Origin: Frondihabitans sp. PAMC 28766
Lineage (GTDB): Bacteria; Actinomycetota; Actinomycetes; Actinomycetales; Microbacteriaceae
Direction of reading: 5' to 3'
DNA length: 64,000 nt
Assembly: GCF_001577365.1 (NCBI RefSeq)
Contig: NZ_CP014513.1
Location: forward strand, 2,852,001-2,916,000
Shown: piece after piece, positions 25,478-35,104 of the stretch
How the letters are laid out: every line of letters begins with the position of its first letter
Position numbering within the stretch: position 1 is the stretch's first letter
Program-made: the position numbers and the translations under genes
Notes under the pieces: model-generated
What the model saw: the letters and a program-made list of their open reading frames with translations, nothing else
Told to the model about the DNA's origin: nothing
Database searches by the model: none

Positions 25478-26610
25478 GCCGAGACCTCCTCCGGGGTGAC
25501 GGCGGTCGCGGCGGCACGAGCCGCGACGAGGCCGGCGTGGGTGGGGCCGTCGGGGATGTCGACCGGGCGGTTCTTCGCCATCTCGGCGCGAAGCACCGGC
25601 ACGACCTCCGAACCCAGCAGATCGAGCTGCTCGAGGACGGTCTTCAGCGGGAGGCCCGCGTGGTCCATCAGGAAGAGCTGACGCTGGTAGTCGCCGACGT
25701 AGTCGCGGAAGCCGAGGGTGCGGTCGATGACCTCCTGCGGGCTGCCCACGGTGAGCGGGGTCTGCGAGGTGAAATCCTCCATCGACGGGCCGTGACCGTA
25801 GACAGGCGCGTTGTCGAAGTAGGGGCGGAACTGGTTCTTGGCATCCTGCGAATTCTTGGCGATGAACGCCTGACCGCCGAGGCCGACGATCGCCTGGTCG
25901 GCGCGGCCGTGGCCGTAGTGCTCGAAGCGCTCGCGGTAGAGGCGCACCATCTGCGCGGTGTGCGACGCGGGCCAGAAGATGTGGTTGGCGAAGAAGCCGT
26001 CGCCGTAGTACGCGGCCTGCTCGGCGATCTCGGTCGAGCGGATGGAGCCGTGCCAGACGAACGGCGCGACGTCGTCGAGCGGGCGGGGCGTGGCGGTGAA
26101 GCCCTGCAGCGGGGTGCGGAAGTGGCCCTTCCAGTCGACGACCTCCTCCGTCCAGAGGCGGTGGAGCAGCGCGTAGTTCTCGATGGCCAGGTTGATGCCC
26201 TGGCGGATGTCTTTGCCGAACCACGGGTAGACGGGGCCGGTGTTGCCGCGGCCGAGCGTGAGGTCGACGCGGCCGTCGCTGATGTGCTGCAGCAGCGCGA
26301 AGTCTTCGGCGATCTTCACCGGGTCGTTGGTGGTGATCAGCGTCGTGGCGGTGGAGAGGATGATGCGCTCGGTCTGAGCCGCGATCGTCGCGAGCAGAGT
26401 CGTGGGGCTCGAGTTCGCGAACGGCGGGTTGTGGTGCTCGCCCGCGGCGTAGACGTCGAGGCCGACCTCTTCGGCGTGCTTGGCGATGGTGATCATCGCC
26501 TTCAGGCGTTCGTGCTCGGTTGGCGTGATGCCCGTGGTCGGGTCGGTCGTGATGTCTCCGACCGAGAAGATGCCGAACTGGACCGGACCCTGTGCCGTTG
26601 CGTTTGCCAT
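25474..26610 (-). CDS. LLM-class flavin-dependent monooxygenase (CE1758 family)
   Basis: A 378-residue TIM-barrel flavin monooxygenase of the bacterial luciferase superfamily, starting MANATAQGPVQFGIFSVGDI. Family landmarks are EEVGLDVYAAGEHHNPPFA, IILSTATTLITTNDPVKIAEDFALLQHISDGRVDLTLGRG and the C-terminal barrel strand around FLMDHAGLPL. It uses FMNH2 made by the reductase encoded next to it. The oxygenated substrate cannot be told from sequence. No operator-like repeat is obvious upstream apart from a gcatgc palindrome near 26641. Confidence 0.92.
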   Translation of the reverse strand: MANATAQGPVQFGIFSVGDITTDPTTGITPTEHERLKAMITIAKHAEEVGLDVYAAGEHHNPPFANSSPTTLLATIAAQTERIILSTATTLITTNDPVKIAEDFALLQHISDGRVDLTLGRGNTGPVYPWFGKDIRQGINLAIENYALLHRLWTEEVVDWKGHFRTPLQGFTATPRPLDDVAPFVWHGSIRSTEIAEQAAYYGDGFFANHIFWPASHTAQMVRLYRERFEHYGHGRADQAIVGLGGQAFIAKNSQDAKNQFRPYFDNAPVYGHGPSMEDFTSQTPLTVGSPQEVIDRTLGFRDYVGDYQRQLFLMDHAGLPLKTVLEQLDLLGSEVVPVLRAEMAKNRPVDIPDGPTHAGLVAARAAATAVTPEEVSA

Positions 26611-26678
26611 GACCTCACCTTAGCTGATGTGTATGCGTTTGCATGCAGTTGGTGAAACGCGTGTCGGCGGTGGATATT

Positions 26679-26711
26679 CCCGGGCGCGGAATGCGGCCTT
26701 CCGCGCCCGGG
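26679..26711. terminator. Hairpin terminator after the sugar-binding protein gene
   Basis: Arms cccgggcgcggaa (26679-26691) and ttccgcgcccggg (26699-26711) pair over 13 bp with a 7-nt loop, 7 bp beyond the stop of the minus-strand gene. No T-run. Confidence 0.65.
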
Positions 26712-26717
26712 GGTGGC

Positions 26718-28025
26718 TTACTTGATCTCGCCCTTCAGGGTCGTCTGCAGGGCCGTGAGCGACTCCTTCGGCGTCTTGCCCGACAGGACGTTCTGCATGA
26801 ACGTGTTCATCGGGGTCGTGCTGTCGACGTAACTGACGTTCGAGAAGAGGGCCGTGCCGCCGGGTGCCGCCCAGGTCTTCGCGACCGGCTGCCAGACCTT
26901 CACGATCTTCACCTGGTTGGGGTCCGACTGGAATTCCGGGGTGGAGGCGATCGACTTGAGTACCGGCAGACCGATGCCCGTCTTCTTCGTCCACAGCTCG
27001 GCCATGTGCTTGTAGTAATACGTGAGGAAGGCCTCGCTGTCTTTCTGACTCGGGGTGTTCTTGTACATCATGATGTTGTTCGGGAAGTAGAGCGCACCCT
27101 TCTTGCCCGAATCGCTGGCGATGGGATCGCCGACCACGAGGTCGGCCGCCGTCGTGCCGCCGACGTTCGCGGCAAGCCCCGGCACGTCGATCCCCATGCC
27201 GAACTTCTCGGCCTTCCACTGCGAGTTCGAGTTGGTCGCCGTGTAGCTGATGGCGCCGGGGTCGACGTAGCCCTTGCGGATGTTCTCCTCGATGAACTCG
27301 AGCGCCTGGATGTTCGCCGTCGTGACGAGGTTCGGCTTGCCCTCGGCGTCGAAGATGCCGCCGCCGTTGTTGATCATGAACCCGACGATCATCTGGAAGG
27401 CGTTGCCGCCGGACGCATTGCCGTTGGCCGCGAACCCGTAGACGCCGATCTTCTTCAGGGCGGCTGCCGTGTCGAGGTAGGACTGCCAGTCGGTCGGGGG
27501 CTCGGCGCCGGCCTTCTCGAGCAGACTCTTGTTGTACCAGAGCACTCGCATGTCGAGGTTGTAGGGCACGGCCACGTAGCCGCTCGGGGTCTTCATGGTG
27601 TCGAGGAGGCCGGGGAGGAAGTCGTCGTAGATGCCGTTCTTCTTCCAGCTGTCGACGAGGTCGTCGGCCTCGGCGATGAACCCCTGCTTCGCGAACTGGA
27701 AGGCCTGGGTGCCTCCGCCCGACGAGACCGCAGGGCCGGTCTTCGAGGCCATCGCCGTGGCGAACGTCTGGGTGAAGTTGGCCCACTGGACGGCTTGATA
27801 GGTCGGAGTCGACAGGCCGGACGCCGGCTTGTACCCGAGGGTGATCTGCTTGTCGGTGGGGTTGAACTGGGGGCCGCCCCAGGGCATGTTCCAGAATTTG
27901 AGGGGTCGGGATGCGCTGCCTCCTCCTCCCCCGGTGCTGCAGGCGGCCAGCGCCGTGACGGCGGCGCTCCCGCCGATGAGGCCGAGGAATCCTCGACGGG
28001 ACACGGCTGCTCGTGGAGTCGACAT
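26718..28025 (-). CDS. Sugar ABC transporter substrate-binding lipoprotein
   Basis: A 435-residue family 1 solute-binding protein. The signal MSTPRAAVSRRGFLGLIGGS has the twin-arginine pattern RRGFLG and ends in the lipobox ALAACS, so it is exported by Tat or Sec and lipidated. The mature part shows YVAVPYNLDMRVLWYNKSLLEKAG, typical of maltose/oligosaccharide binders. No permease or ATPase gene adjoins it; the transporter partners must lie elsewhere. It is divergent from a LacI gene and shares TTTGCGCAA operators with it, so uptake of an unknown sugar is probably induced by that sugar. Confidence 0.9.
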   Translation of the reverse strand: MSTPRAAVSRRGFLGLIGGSAAVTALAACSTGGGGGSASRPLKFWNMPWGGPQFNPTDKQITLGYKPASGLSTPTYQAVQWANFTQTFATAMASKTGPAVSSGGGTQAFQFAKQGFIAEADDLVDSWKKNGIYDDFLPGLLDTMKTPSGYVAVPYNLDMRVLWYNKSLLEKAGAEPPTDWQSYLDTAAALKKIGVYGFAANGNASGGNAFQMIVGFMINNGGGIFDAEGKPNLVTTANIQALEFIEENIRKGYVDPGAISYTATNSNSQWKAEKFGMGIDVPGLAANVGGTTAADLVVGDPIASDSGKKGALYFPNNIMMYKNTPSQKDSEAFLTYYYKHMAELWTKKTGIGLPVLKSIASTPEFQSDPNQVKIVKVWQPVAKTWAAPGGTALFSNVSYVDSTTPMNTFMQNVLSGKTPKESLTALQTTLKGEIK

Positions 28026-28080
28026 TGACGGTCCTTCCGCCTCGAGCGACTCGAGGCTTGTTCTTCGTTGAACGATGGAG

Positions 28081-28166
28081 TTTGCGCAAGTTCAGAGCGG
28101 TGAACTGCGCTGGCAGAAGTATGCAGAAGACTTTGTTGCGAAGCAAGACAAATTACTTTGCGCAAA
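28081..28166. promoter_or_regulatory. Two LacI-type operators between the sugar-binding protein and LacI genes
   Basis: TTTGCGCAAG at 28081-28090 and the perfect palindrome TTTGCGCAAA at 28157-28166. The first is 55 nt before the sugar-binding protein start, the second 26 nt before the LacI start. A central CG palindrome is the normal LacI operator form. Confidence 0.7.
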
Positions 28167-28192
28167 TTGCAGGATCTCGATATGGTGGCCTC

Positions 28193-29224
28193 ATGCCCGT
28201 CCCCCGACCGACTCTGGAGGTCGTTGCGCGGCTCGCGGGCATAAGCGTCCCGACCGTGTCGAAGGTGCTTCGGGGCGGTACGGATGTCTCCGCCGCGACT
28301 CGCCAACATGTGCTCGACGCCGTGGCCCGCACGGGGTACCAGCCGCGTGTTTCAGCCCGGCAGCGCTCGGAGACGACTTCGATGCCGGCCCTGGTAGACC
28401 TCGTCCTGACCGCCGTCGACAACGCTTGGGCGACTCGCGCGCTGAGCGGCATCGAGGCCGAGGCGACCGACGCCGGAATCGGCGTGGTCATGACGATCGC
28501 GCGCGACACGGACGAATGGATGACGCGGCTGATGCGCCGTCGCTCGGAGGGGGCCGTCATCGTCGGCCTCGGGCCGACCGGGGTGCAGCTCGGCGCTCTG
28601 GCGGCCGCCGGCATTCCCGTGGTGCTCGTCGACCCTGTGATCAAGCCGCCCGACGACGTCTCGAGCGTGGGCTCGACGAACTGGGAAGGGGGGCGCTCGG
28701 CCGGCGAGCACCTCGTCGGCCTCGGGCATCGCCGCATCGGGATCGTCGACGCGGGGCCTGGCACCCTGTACAACGCCGCCCGCGTCGACGGCTTCCGCTC
28801 GGCACTCACGAATGCGGGGCTCGACCTGCCGACGTCGAGGATCGTGCACGGAGACTGGTCGCGCGACGCGGCCGGCGAGGCCGTCCTCCCGGTGTTGGCC
28901 GGTGCCGACCGCCCGACGGCTCTCTTCGCATGTTCGGAGAGCATGGCGTTCGGCATCTACGACGCGGCCGCGTCGCTCGGCTTACGGATCCCGCAGGATC
29001 TCAGCGTGGTCGGCTTCGACGACCTGCCCGAGGCGCAGTGGGCGACGCCGCCGATGACGACCGTGCAGCAGCCGACGGCCGAGATGGGATCGGTGGCACT
29101 ACGGATCCTGCTGGATCTGATCCGAGACCGGCGGGCTCCGCGTGGTCGACCGCGTGGTGTCACGCGGATCGAGCTCGCCACCCATTTCGTGGTGCGCGGC
29201 TCGACCGCGCCGCCGGAAGCCTGA
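28193..29224 (+). CDS. LacI-family transcriptional regulator
   Basis: A 343-residue sugar-responsive repressor. The N-terminal helix-turn-helix reads TLEVVARLAGISVPTVSKVLRG followed by the hinge helix ATRQHVLDAVARTGYQPR. The effector domain shows LVDLVLTAVDNAWATRALSGIE, AGIPVVLVDP and FDDLPEAQWATPPMTTVQQP. ATG 28193 gives MPVPRPTLEVVARLAG; the frame upstream crosses the operators. It likely represses itself and the divergent substrate-binding protein gene. The inducer is unknown. Confidence 0.93.
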   Translation: MPVPRPTLEVVARLAGISVPTVSKVLRGGTDVSAATRQHVLDAVARTGYQPRVSARQRSETTSMPALVDLVLTAVDNAWATRALSGIEAEATDAGIGVVMTIARDTDEWMTRLMRRRSEGAVIVGLGPTGVQLGALAAAGIPVVLVDPVIKPPDDVSSVGSTNWEGGRSAGEHLVGLGHRRIGIVDAGPGTLYNAARVDGFRSALTNAGLDLPTSRIVHGDWSRDAAGEAVLPVLAGADRPTALFACSESMAFGIYDAAASLGLRIPQDLSVVGFDDLPEAQWATPPMTTVQQPTAEMGSVALRILLDLIRDRRAPRGRPRGVTRIELATHFVVRGSTAPPEA

Positions 29225-29236
29225 GCGCGGGAGGAG

Positions 29237-29551
29237 TCAGTCGAGCTCGCAGGCGATGCCGTCTTTGTCGGCGTCGAGCTTCGAGTTCGCGTTGTAGAGG
29301 GTGAGGTCGGACTTCGGGGTGCCGGTGATCTTCTTGTCGGTGTTCGCTTTGCCCGTGTGGTGGATCACGTTGTACTTCGTGCCGGGCTTCATGACGCCGT
29401 ACTTGTACGTCTTGTGGAGTGCCGTGCAGTTCGCGTACTTCGCAGCGGACGCGGTCGTGGCAGAGGCCGATTCGGTGGCGGTGATCACGGAGGGCACGGC
29501 GATGGCCGCCGTGAGCACGGTGGCGGCGATCGCGAGACGTGGGGAGATCAT
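29237..29551 (-). CDS. Excalibur calcium-binding domain secreted protein
   Basis: A 104-residue secreted protein. Signal peptide MISPRLAIAATVLTAAIAVP with an Ala-rich cleavage region; the mature part has YANCTALHKTYKYGVMK and ends in LDADKDGIACELD. The C-terminal DxDxDG...C calcium-binding loop with a paired Cys defines the Excalibur domain, often attached to extracellular nucleases but also found alone as here. The first half of the domain looks slightly divergent. Role unknown. Confidence 0.85.
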   Translation of the reverse strand: MISPRLAIAATVLTAAIAVPSVITATESASATTASAAKYANCTALHKTYKYGVMKPGTKYNVIHHTGKANTDKKITGTPKSDLTLYNANSKLDADKDGIACELD

Positions 29552-29625
29552 GCTCCGACGCTAGGGGCGACGCCTCGCCGCCCGGGAGCCCCAGTGCGAG
29601 CGCCCCTCGCACGGGGGTGGGGGCG

Positions 29626-29952
29626 TCAGTAGCTGAGGTAGTCGTTCTCGTGCACGGGCGGCGCGAGCCGGAGGTAGCGCTCGGGCAGCTGCACCCGCGA
29701 GAGCGGGCCCTCGAGGTCGACCGTGTACTGCGGGGTGTCGAACTCGATCATCCAGACGCGGGCCGAGCCGCCGATCACCGAAACGCCCTGCCACGCCGAG
29801 CCGCCGGCGCGGATGACGAAGCCGGTGGGCCCGTCGGGGAAGGGCGACGTGGGGTCTTCGAGCGAGTCGACCACGTACACCTGGGCACCGATGCCGAAGC
29901 CGGTGTCTCGGGTGATGGGAGAGTCGGTCCCCCGCAGGCGCTTGCCGAACAT
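29626..29952 (-). CDS. Hypothetical protein, 108 residues
   Basis: Starts MFGKRLRGTDSPITRDTGFG. Predicted mostly beta, with VYVVDSLEDP, RVWMIEFDTPQYTVDLEGPL and a C-terminal VHENDYLSY. No signal peptide, membrane helix or motif that I recognise. GC-rich third positions and a compact, stop-free frame between two other minus-strand genes support it as real. Confidence 0.65.
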   Translation of the reverse strand: MFGKRLRGTDSPITRDTGFGIGAQVYVVDSLEDPTSPFPDGPTGFVIRAGGSAWQGVSVIGGSARVWMIEFDTPQYTVDLEGPLSRVQLPERYLRLAPPVHENDYLSY

Positions 29953-30036
29953 GCAGTCATTCTTCCATTCGGCGGGCGCCAGCGGGAGCCCCGAATCCTC
30001 TGAGCGTCAGAAGAGTCGCCTCGGCCTTTCAGCCTG

Positions 30037-33000
30037 TCAGCGCTTCAGCGTGACCGTGAGCGTCGACGACGACGGCGCGTAGTACTCGTTGCCCGCATAC
30101 GTCACGGTGACCTTCGAGGTGCCGACCGGCAGCACTCCCCCGGGCACCGCGCCGACGATGATCGGCAGCAGCCCGTTCACCGACGTCCTCTGCGTGCCGA
30201 GCACGGCGCCGGTCGGCCCCGTCTCGGTGATGAACACAGGTCCGGCGAGTGACTGCGACGCGAACTTCGACGGGACGACGGCGCCCAGGACGCCGAGTGT
30301 CGAGCGGGTGGTCGGCAGCAGTGCGATCACGGCGGCACTCGTGCGAGTGGCGATGCCGGCCACCTTCTCGCTCAGCGTTCCTGTGGAAGCTGCGAAGTCT
30401 GCTGATCCTGCGTAGTTCGCCGTCACTGTGTAGGCCGATCCGGAGGCGCGCAGGGCGCCGGCCGGGAGTGTGCAGGTCGCGACACCGTTCGACAGGGGCG
30501 CGGTGGCTGAGCCCGAGCAGGTGACCGAGGATCCGTCGGCTCCGGTGATCGCGAACGTGACGGCCCCCGAGGGGGTCGCGTCGTTGCTCGGCCCCGACAC
30601 CGTCGCGGTGAAGGTGACGGCCGTGCCCGGGGCAGCCGTCGCGGCACTCGAGGTCACGGTCACCGAAGTGGCGAGAGGCGTCGGCGGCGTGTACGTGAAG
30701 GTCGACAGGAGGTCTTTCTGCAGACCCTGCACTTCGCCGGTCTTCGAGGTGAGACCGTCGCCGTACCAGTCGACCGTGCCGTCGTCCTGCGCGAGTTGCA
30801 CGCTGGCTCCTGCAGTCAGTGGCTCGGGCACGCTCACGATGGTCTCCCACGAGCCGGCGTTGTCGGCGGTGGGCACCTGCGGCAGACTCGTGCCGGTCTT
30901 GCGCGGCGCGTGAGCGGGGTTGCCGTCCCACGAGTAGAGCGCGAAGCCGGTGTTGGAGCCGTCGGCGGTGCCCGCGATGATCAAGAACTGGCCGGCGGCA
31001 TTCTCTTTGATGTCGCGGATGCCGAGGCCGCCGAGATCCATGAAGATCGGGGCGCCGAAGGTGGCGTGTGTCGCGGTCTGGTTGCCGGCAGTCGAGAGCG
31101 CGGTGTAGTTCGTCACCGGGATGAGCATCGCGAGGTGGCGGTCGGTCGTCGGCTCGAGCGGCGCGCGGAAGGCGAGGTAGGCCGTGCCGCTGGTGGGCGA
31201 CGCGAACTCGAGGCCCTCGACGTTCAGAGCGGAGTCGTCGTGCCCGTCGACGCCGTCGGCCGACGAGGCGGCGAGACCGAGGTAGTTCGCACCGAGGCCC
31301 GAGCCGTCGGCTTCGTCCCACGAGACGAGGTCGGAGAGAAGGCCCGTGTAGCTGCCGAGATAGCTCAGGGTCGCCGAGGCGCCGGTGCCGGTCACCTTCG
31401 TCGCGAAGACGGTGCTGCGCGCCGGGGCGAGCTTGCCGCTCGACGAGTTGCTCATTGAGCCCTCCCAGTAGATGACGTCGCCGTGCTTCGCGGCGCCCTC
31501 GATGTCGATCTCGGTGTTGCCGTCGGGCAGCAGCGAGTCGAAGTCGAAGGTGGCCGCCGGGGCGCCCGACTTCGACATGTCGTACAGGCGGATCGTGTCG
31601 GACTCGTCGTCGCCCACGAAGTCGTAGCCGTCACCAGCATCGACCGCGGCCGAGGCGTTCGCGGCGCCGGAGAGGTACGAGACCTTCCTGGCGCTCGCGG
31701 TGAGGTCTGCCGAGACACCGTAGCTGATCTGGGTGGCGCCAGTCTGGCCGTCGGGGTCGGTAACGGTCAGGGTGATCGTCGCGGTCCCCGTGCCGACCGG
31801 AGTGACCGACAGGGTGCGCGAAGCGCCCGACCCGGTGACGGTGATGCCGGAGTCCGCGGCCACCGCCTGGTTCGACGAGGTCGCGGTCGCCGTGAGGTCG
31901 GACGCGTCGGCATCGGTGTCGCCGACGGTCACGCCGAGCGTCTCGTTCGACGAGTCGCCGAGGGCGGCCGACAGAGCAGTGTCGGAGGTCGTGATGGTCG
32001 GCTTCACACTGGGCGGTGTGATCCCACCGCCGGTGCCGATCACGGTGCCGGGCGCGAAGGCGACGCCGCGGAAGGTCTCATTCGAGGCCGCCGTGACGAT
32101 GGGCGTGGCGACACCCGAGAGCTGCCCGCCGACACCCGAGTCGTCGGTGATCGACGAGACCGAGCCGGTCGTCGAGTCGGCACCCGAGGTGGTCGCGTAG
32201 AGCGTCACGTCGCCCTCGACGTCGTTGGCGGTGAGGCCGGTGACGAGCGGTACGAGCACCGAGCCCTCCTGCGTCCACGTGCCGTTCACGAGCCCGTACT
32301 TGACGACGCTGCCCGCGGTGGAGTCCGCCTCATAGAGAGTGTCGGGCGTCGACCCGTTGCCCAGAGTGAGGAGCGAATAGGCATAAGGATCCGACGGCGC
32401 CGTGTCGAAGGGAAGGTCCGTCACGGTCTGGCCGGTGGTGGTCGGCAGACCCTGGCCGATCCTGCCGATCGTGAGCCCCGCCTTCGTCGGGTCGGCCGAG
32501 GCGTAGAGCTGCCCGTCGACGACCTCTACTTGACGCACGTTCTTGTAGGTGCCCGAGTCGAGCTCGGTCGAGGTCGACGAGCCGAGCGTCGTGTAGCGGG
32601 CGCCGCCGGCCGCGCCGCCGATGTAGAGATCGGTGCCGTTCGCGCTCGCCGCCGAGCGGACGTTGTTGCCGTCGGCGGCATCCGTCAGCGCCGTGGTCGT
32701 GTCGACGGTGCCGTCCGCAGCGACGCGCCCGATCGTGCGTGCGGTCGAGGCCGCCGCCGTGGAGGAGACCTTCTTCGTGCCGACAGCGGCGGAGTAGCCC
32801 GGCGCGACCAGGTAGCGGCCGTCGGCCGACAGCGACAGGAGGCCCTCGGATCCTGACGACCCGCTGGCCGTGAGGGCGTGCGTCTGGCCCGATGTCGCCG
32901 TCGGCATCGGGATGCTCTCGACGAGCGTGCCCTGCGGCGTGTACTCGTCGAGGAAGACGGCGGTCGCGGCGCTCGAGAGGGCGCTCGTGCCGTCGCCGAC

Positions 33001-33171
33001 GCGGTAGACGACCAGGTCGCCGGGCGTCAGCGTTGTCGGAGGCGCCGAAGTCGTCGAGGCGGTGGGTGCGGTGGAGGCGGTGGGTGCGGCGGAGGCGGCT
33101 GCGGCCGAGAGTCCCACCCCTCCCGTGGCGGTGAGGGCGACGGCGAGGGTCAGCCCGAGAGCTCTGTGCAT
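30037..33171 (-). CDS. Large secreted protein with DUF3616-like and Ig-like domains
   Basis: A 1044-residue exported protein. The signal peptide MHRALGLTLAVALTATGGVG is followed by an Ala/Thr-rich spacer. Residues about 50-380 resemble a beta-propeller. An Ig-like part (about 390-480) holds VTVTGSGASRTLSVTPVGTG. Residues about 490-820 hold YDFVGDDESDTIRLYDMS, EIDIEGAAKHGDVIYWEGS and NVEGLEF...YLAFRAPL, like DUF3616. Two Big_3-type Ig repeats end the protein (AAPGTAVTFTATVSGPS and VTVTYAGNEYYAPSSSTLTV). No sorting signal is seen, so it is released or held by wall interactions. A role in adhesion or polymer binding is inference only. Confidence 0.75.
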   Translation of the reverse strand: MHRALGLTLAVALTATGGVGLSAAAASAAPTASTAPTASTTSAPPTTLTPGDLVVYRVGDGTSALSSAATAVFLDEYTPQGTLVESIPMPTATSGQTHALTASGSSGSEGLLSLSADGRYLVAPGYSAAVGTKKVSSTAAASTARTIGRVAADGTVDTTTALTDAADGNNVRSAASANGTDLYIGGAAGGARYTTLGSSTSTELDSGTYKNVRQVEVVDGQLYASADPTKAGLTIGRIGQGLPTTTGQTVTDLPFDTAPSDPYAYSLLTLGNGSTPDTLYEADSTAGSVVKYGLVNGTWTQEGSVLVPLVTGLTANDVEGDVTLYATTSGADSTTGSVSSITDDSGVGGQLSGVATPIVTAASNETFRGVAFAPGTVIGTGGGITPPSVKPTITTSDTALSAALGDSSNETLGVTVGDTDADASDLTATATSSNQAVAADSGITVTGSGASRTLSVTPVGTGTATITLTVTDPDGQTGATQISYGVSADLTASARKVSYLSGAANASAAVDAGDGYDFVGDDESDTIRLYDMSKSGAPAATFDFDSLLPDGNTEIDIEGAAKHGDVIYWEGSMSNSSSGKLAPARSTVFATKVTGTGASATLSYLGSYTGLLSDLVSWDEADGSGLGANYLGLAASSADGVDGHDDSALNVEGLEFASPTSGTAYLAFRAPLEPTTDRHLAMLIPVTNYTALSTAGNQTATHATFGAPIFMDLGGLGIRDIKENAAGQFLIIAGTADGSNTGFALYSWDGNPAHAPRKTGTSLPQVPTADNAGSWETIVSVPEPLTAGASVQLAQDDGTVDWYGDGLTSKTGEVQGLQKDLLSTFTYTPPTPLATSVTVTSSAATAAPGTAVTFTATVSGPSNDATPSGAVTFAITGADGSSVTCSGSATAPLSNGVATCTLPAGALRASGSAYTVTANYAGSADFAASTGTLSEKVAGIATRTSAAVIALLPTTRSTLGVLGAVVPSKFASQSLAGPVFITETGPTGAVLGTQRTSVNGLLPIIVGAVPGGVLPVGTSKVTVTYAGNEYYAPSSSTLTVTLKR

Positions 33172-33247
33172 GGCCCTGAAAGTAGGGAGCGCCGGTGAAC
33201 GGCTTTCGTCGAGAAGGTGAACGCGGCGCTGTGTCTTCGCAGGCGTA

Positions 33248-33275
33248 TAGTTAGTTCACATCAAGCAACTAGTTT
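33248..33275. promoter_or_regulatory. Possible MarR operator before the MFS exporter gene
   Basis: AT-rich 28-bp stretch with tagttagttca and the palindrome aactagtt (33267-33274) about 45 nt before the exporter start. Repeated TAGTT half-sites are compatible with a winged-helix MarR dimer, whose gene lies downstream. Weak evidence. Confidence 0.35.
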
Positions 33276-33316
33276 GCGTCGATCCCCACCCCATCGCTTC
33301 TTTCGGAGACTGCTTC

Positions 33317-35104
33317 GTGCCCCCCTTCATCACCAAAGACCACCCACGCTACAAATGGATCGCGCTGAGCAACACCACGCTCGGTGTGCTCATGGCCGTG
33401 ATCAACTCGTCGATCGTCATCATCTCGCTGCCTGCCATCTTCAAGGGCATCAACCTCAACCCGCTGGCCGCCGGCAACGTCAGCTACCTGCTCTGGATGC
33501 TGATGGGCTACATGCTCATCACGGCCGTGCTCGTGGTCACGTTCGGCCGACTCGGCGACATGTACGGGCGGGTCAGGATCTACAACGCCGGATTCGTCGT
33601 CTTCACCATCGGCTCCATCGCCCTGGCCTTCGACCCCTACCAGGGCGGCACGGGCGCGATGTGGCTGATCATCTGGCGTCTGGTGCAGGGCATCGGAGGC
33701 GCGATGCTGTTCGCCAACTCGACGGCGATCCTGACCGACGCCTTCCCCGCCAACAAGCGCGGCATGGCGCTCGGCATCAACCAGGTAGCGGCCATCGCCG
33801 GTTCGTTCATCGGCCTCATCGTCGGCGGTCTGCTCTCGACCATCGACTGGCGCGCCGTCTTCTTCGTGTCCGTGCCGATCGGCATCATCGGCACCATCTG
33901 GTCGTACAAGTCGCTCCACGAAGTGGGCGTCACGAACAAGGGCAAGCTCGACTGGCCCGGCAACGTCGTCTTCGCGGTCGGCCTCACCGCGCTTCTCGCC
34001 GCCATCACCTACGGCATCCAGCCCTACGGCTCGTCGGCCACCGGCTGGACCAACCCGTGGGTGCTCGCCGGTATCATCGGGGGCATCGTGCTGCTGGTGG
34101 TCTTCGTCTTCATGGAGCTCCACACGAAGTCGCCCATGTTCGAGATGCGGCTGTTCAAGATCCGGTCGTTCTCGATGGCGATCCTCGCGGGTCTGCTCGC
34201 GTCGATCGGCCGCGGCGGCCTCCAGTTCATGCTGATCATCTGGCTGCAGGGCATCTGGCTGCCGCTGCACGGCTACTCGTACCAAGACACCCCGCTGTGG
34301 GCGGGCATCTACCTGATCCCGCTGACCGTCGGCTTCCTCATCGCGGGCCCCATCTCGGGCACCCTGTCGGACAAGTACGGCGCGAAGGTCTTCGCCACGG
34401 GCGGCCTCGTGCTCGTCGCGCTGACATTCGTCGGTCTCCTGATCCTGCCCGTCGACTTCGGTTACTTCCCGTTCGCCGTGATCACCTTCCTCTCGGGCAT
34501 CGGGTCGGGCATGTTCGGCGCGCCGAACCGCGCGTCGATCATGAACTCGGTGCCGGCCAACCAGCGCGGCTCGGCCTCGGGCATGGCGGGCACGGTGCAG
34601 AACGCCGGCACGTCGCTCTCGATCGGCGTGTTCTTCTCGCTGATGATCGCAGGCCTCTCGACCACTCTGCCCTCGACCCTGAAGGCGGGTCTGTCGTCGC
34701 ACGGCGTCTCGGCTGCGGTCTCCACGCAGATCTCGCAGCTGCCGCCGGTGTCGACGCTGTTCTCGGCGTTCCTCGGGTTCAACCCGATCCAGGAGCTGCT
34801 GGGCTCGAAGGTGCTGGCCGGCCTCTCCCCCGCCAACCGCGCGACGCTCATCGGTAAGGAGTTCTTCCCCCAGCTGATCTCGTCGCCCTTCCACCACGGC
34901 CTCGTGGTGGTCTTCACCGCCGCGACGATCATGACGGTCATCGCCGCCGTGGCCTCGCTGGTGCGCGGCAAGAAGTTCGTCCACCTCGACCTGCCGACCG
35001 GCTCGGTCGACATCGTCGAAGGCGGCCCCGACGACTCCGCGACCGTCGTCGAGCCGTCGTCGGCCTCCCCCGTCACCGCGTCGAACGCAGTCCGAGACCG
35101 CTGA
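33317..35104 (+). CDS. MFS multidrug exporter, DHA2 (EmrB/QacA) family
   Basis: A 595-residue drug:proton antiporter with about 14 transmembrane helices. Motifs: the family loop [21 protein letters not shown] between helices 2 and 3, [21 protein letters not shown], and motif C-like [21 protein letters not shown] in helix 5. A long soluble loop precedes the last helix, and a 70-residue acidic tail ends the protein. GTG 33317 gives [20 protein letters not shown]. The stop overlaps the marR ATG (TGATG), so the pump and its regulator are coupled. Substrate unknown. Confidence 0.92.
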   Translation: MPPFITKDHPRYKWIALSNTTLGVLMAVINSSIVIISLPAIFKGINLNPLAAGNVSYLLWMLMGYMLITAVLVVTFGRLGDMYGRVRIYNAGFVVFTIGSIALAFDPYQGGTGAMWLIIWRLVQGIGGAMLFANSTAILTDAFPANKRGMALGINQVAAIAGSFIGLIVGGLLSTIDWRAVFFVSVPIGIIGTIWSYKSLHEVGVTNKGKLDWPGNVVFAVGLTALLAAITYGIQPYGSSATGWTNPWVLAGIIGGIVLLVVFVFMELHTKSPMFEMRLFKIRSFSMAILAGLLASIGRGGLQFMLIIWLQGIWLPLHGYSYQDTPLWAGIYLIPLTVGFLIAGPISGTLSDKYGAKVFATGGLVLVALTFVGLLILPVDFGYFPFAVITFLSGIGSGMFGAPNRASIMNSVPANQRGSASGMAGTVQNAGTSLSIGVFFSLMIAGLSTTLPSTLKAGLSSHGVSAAVSTQISQLPPVSTLFSAFLGFNPIQELLGSKVLAGLSPANRATLIGKEFFPQLISSPFHHGLVVVFTAATIMTVIAAVASLVRGKKFVHLDLPTGSVDIVEGGPDDSATVVEPSSASPVTASNAVRDR

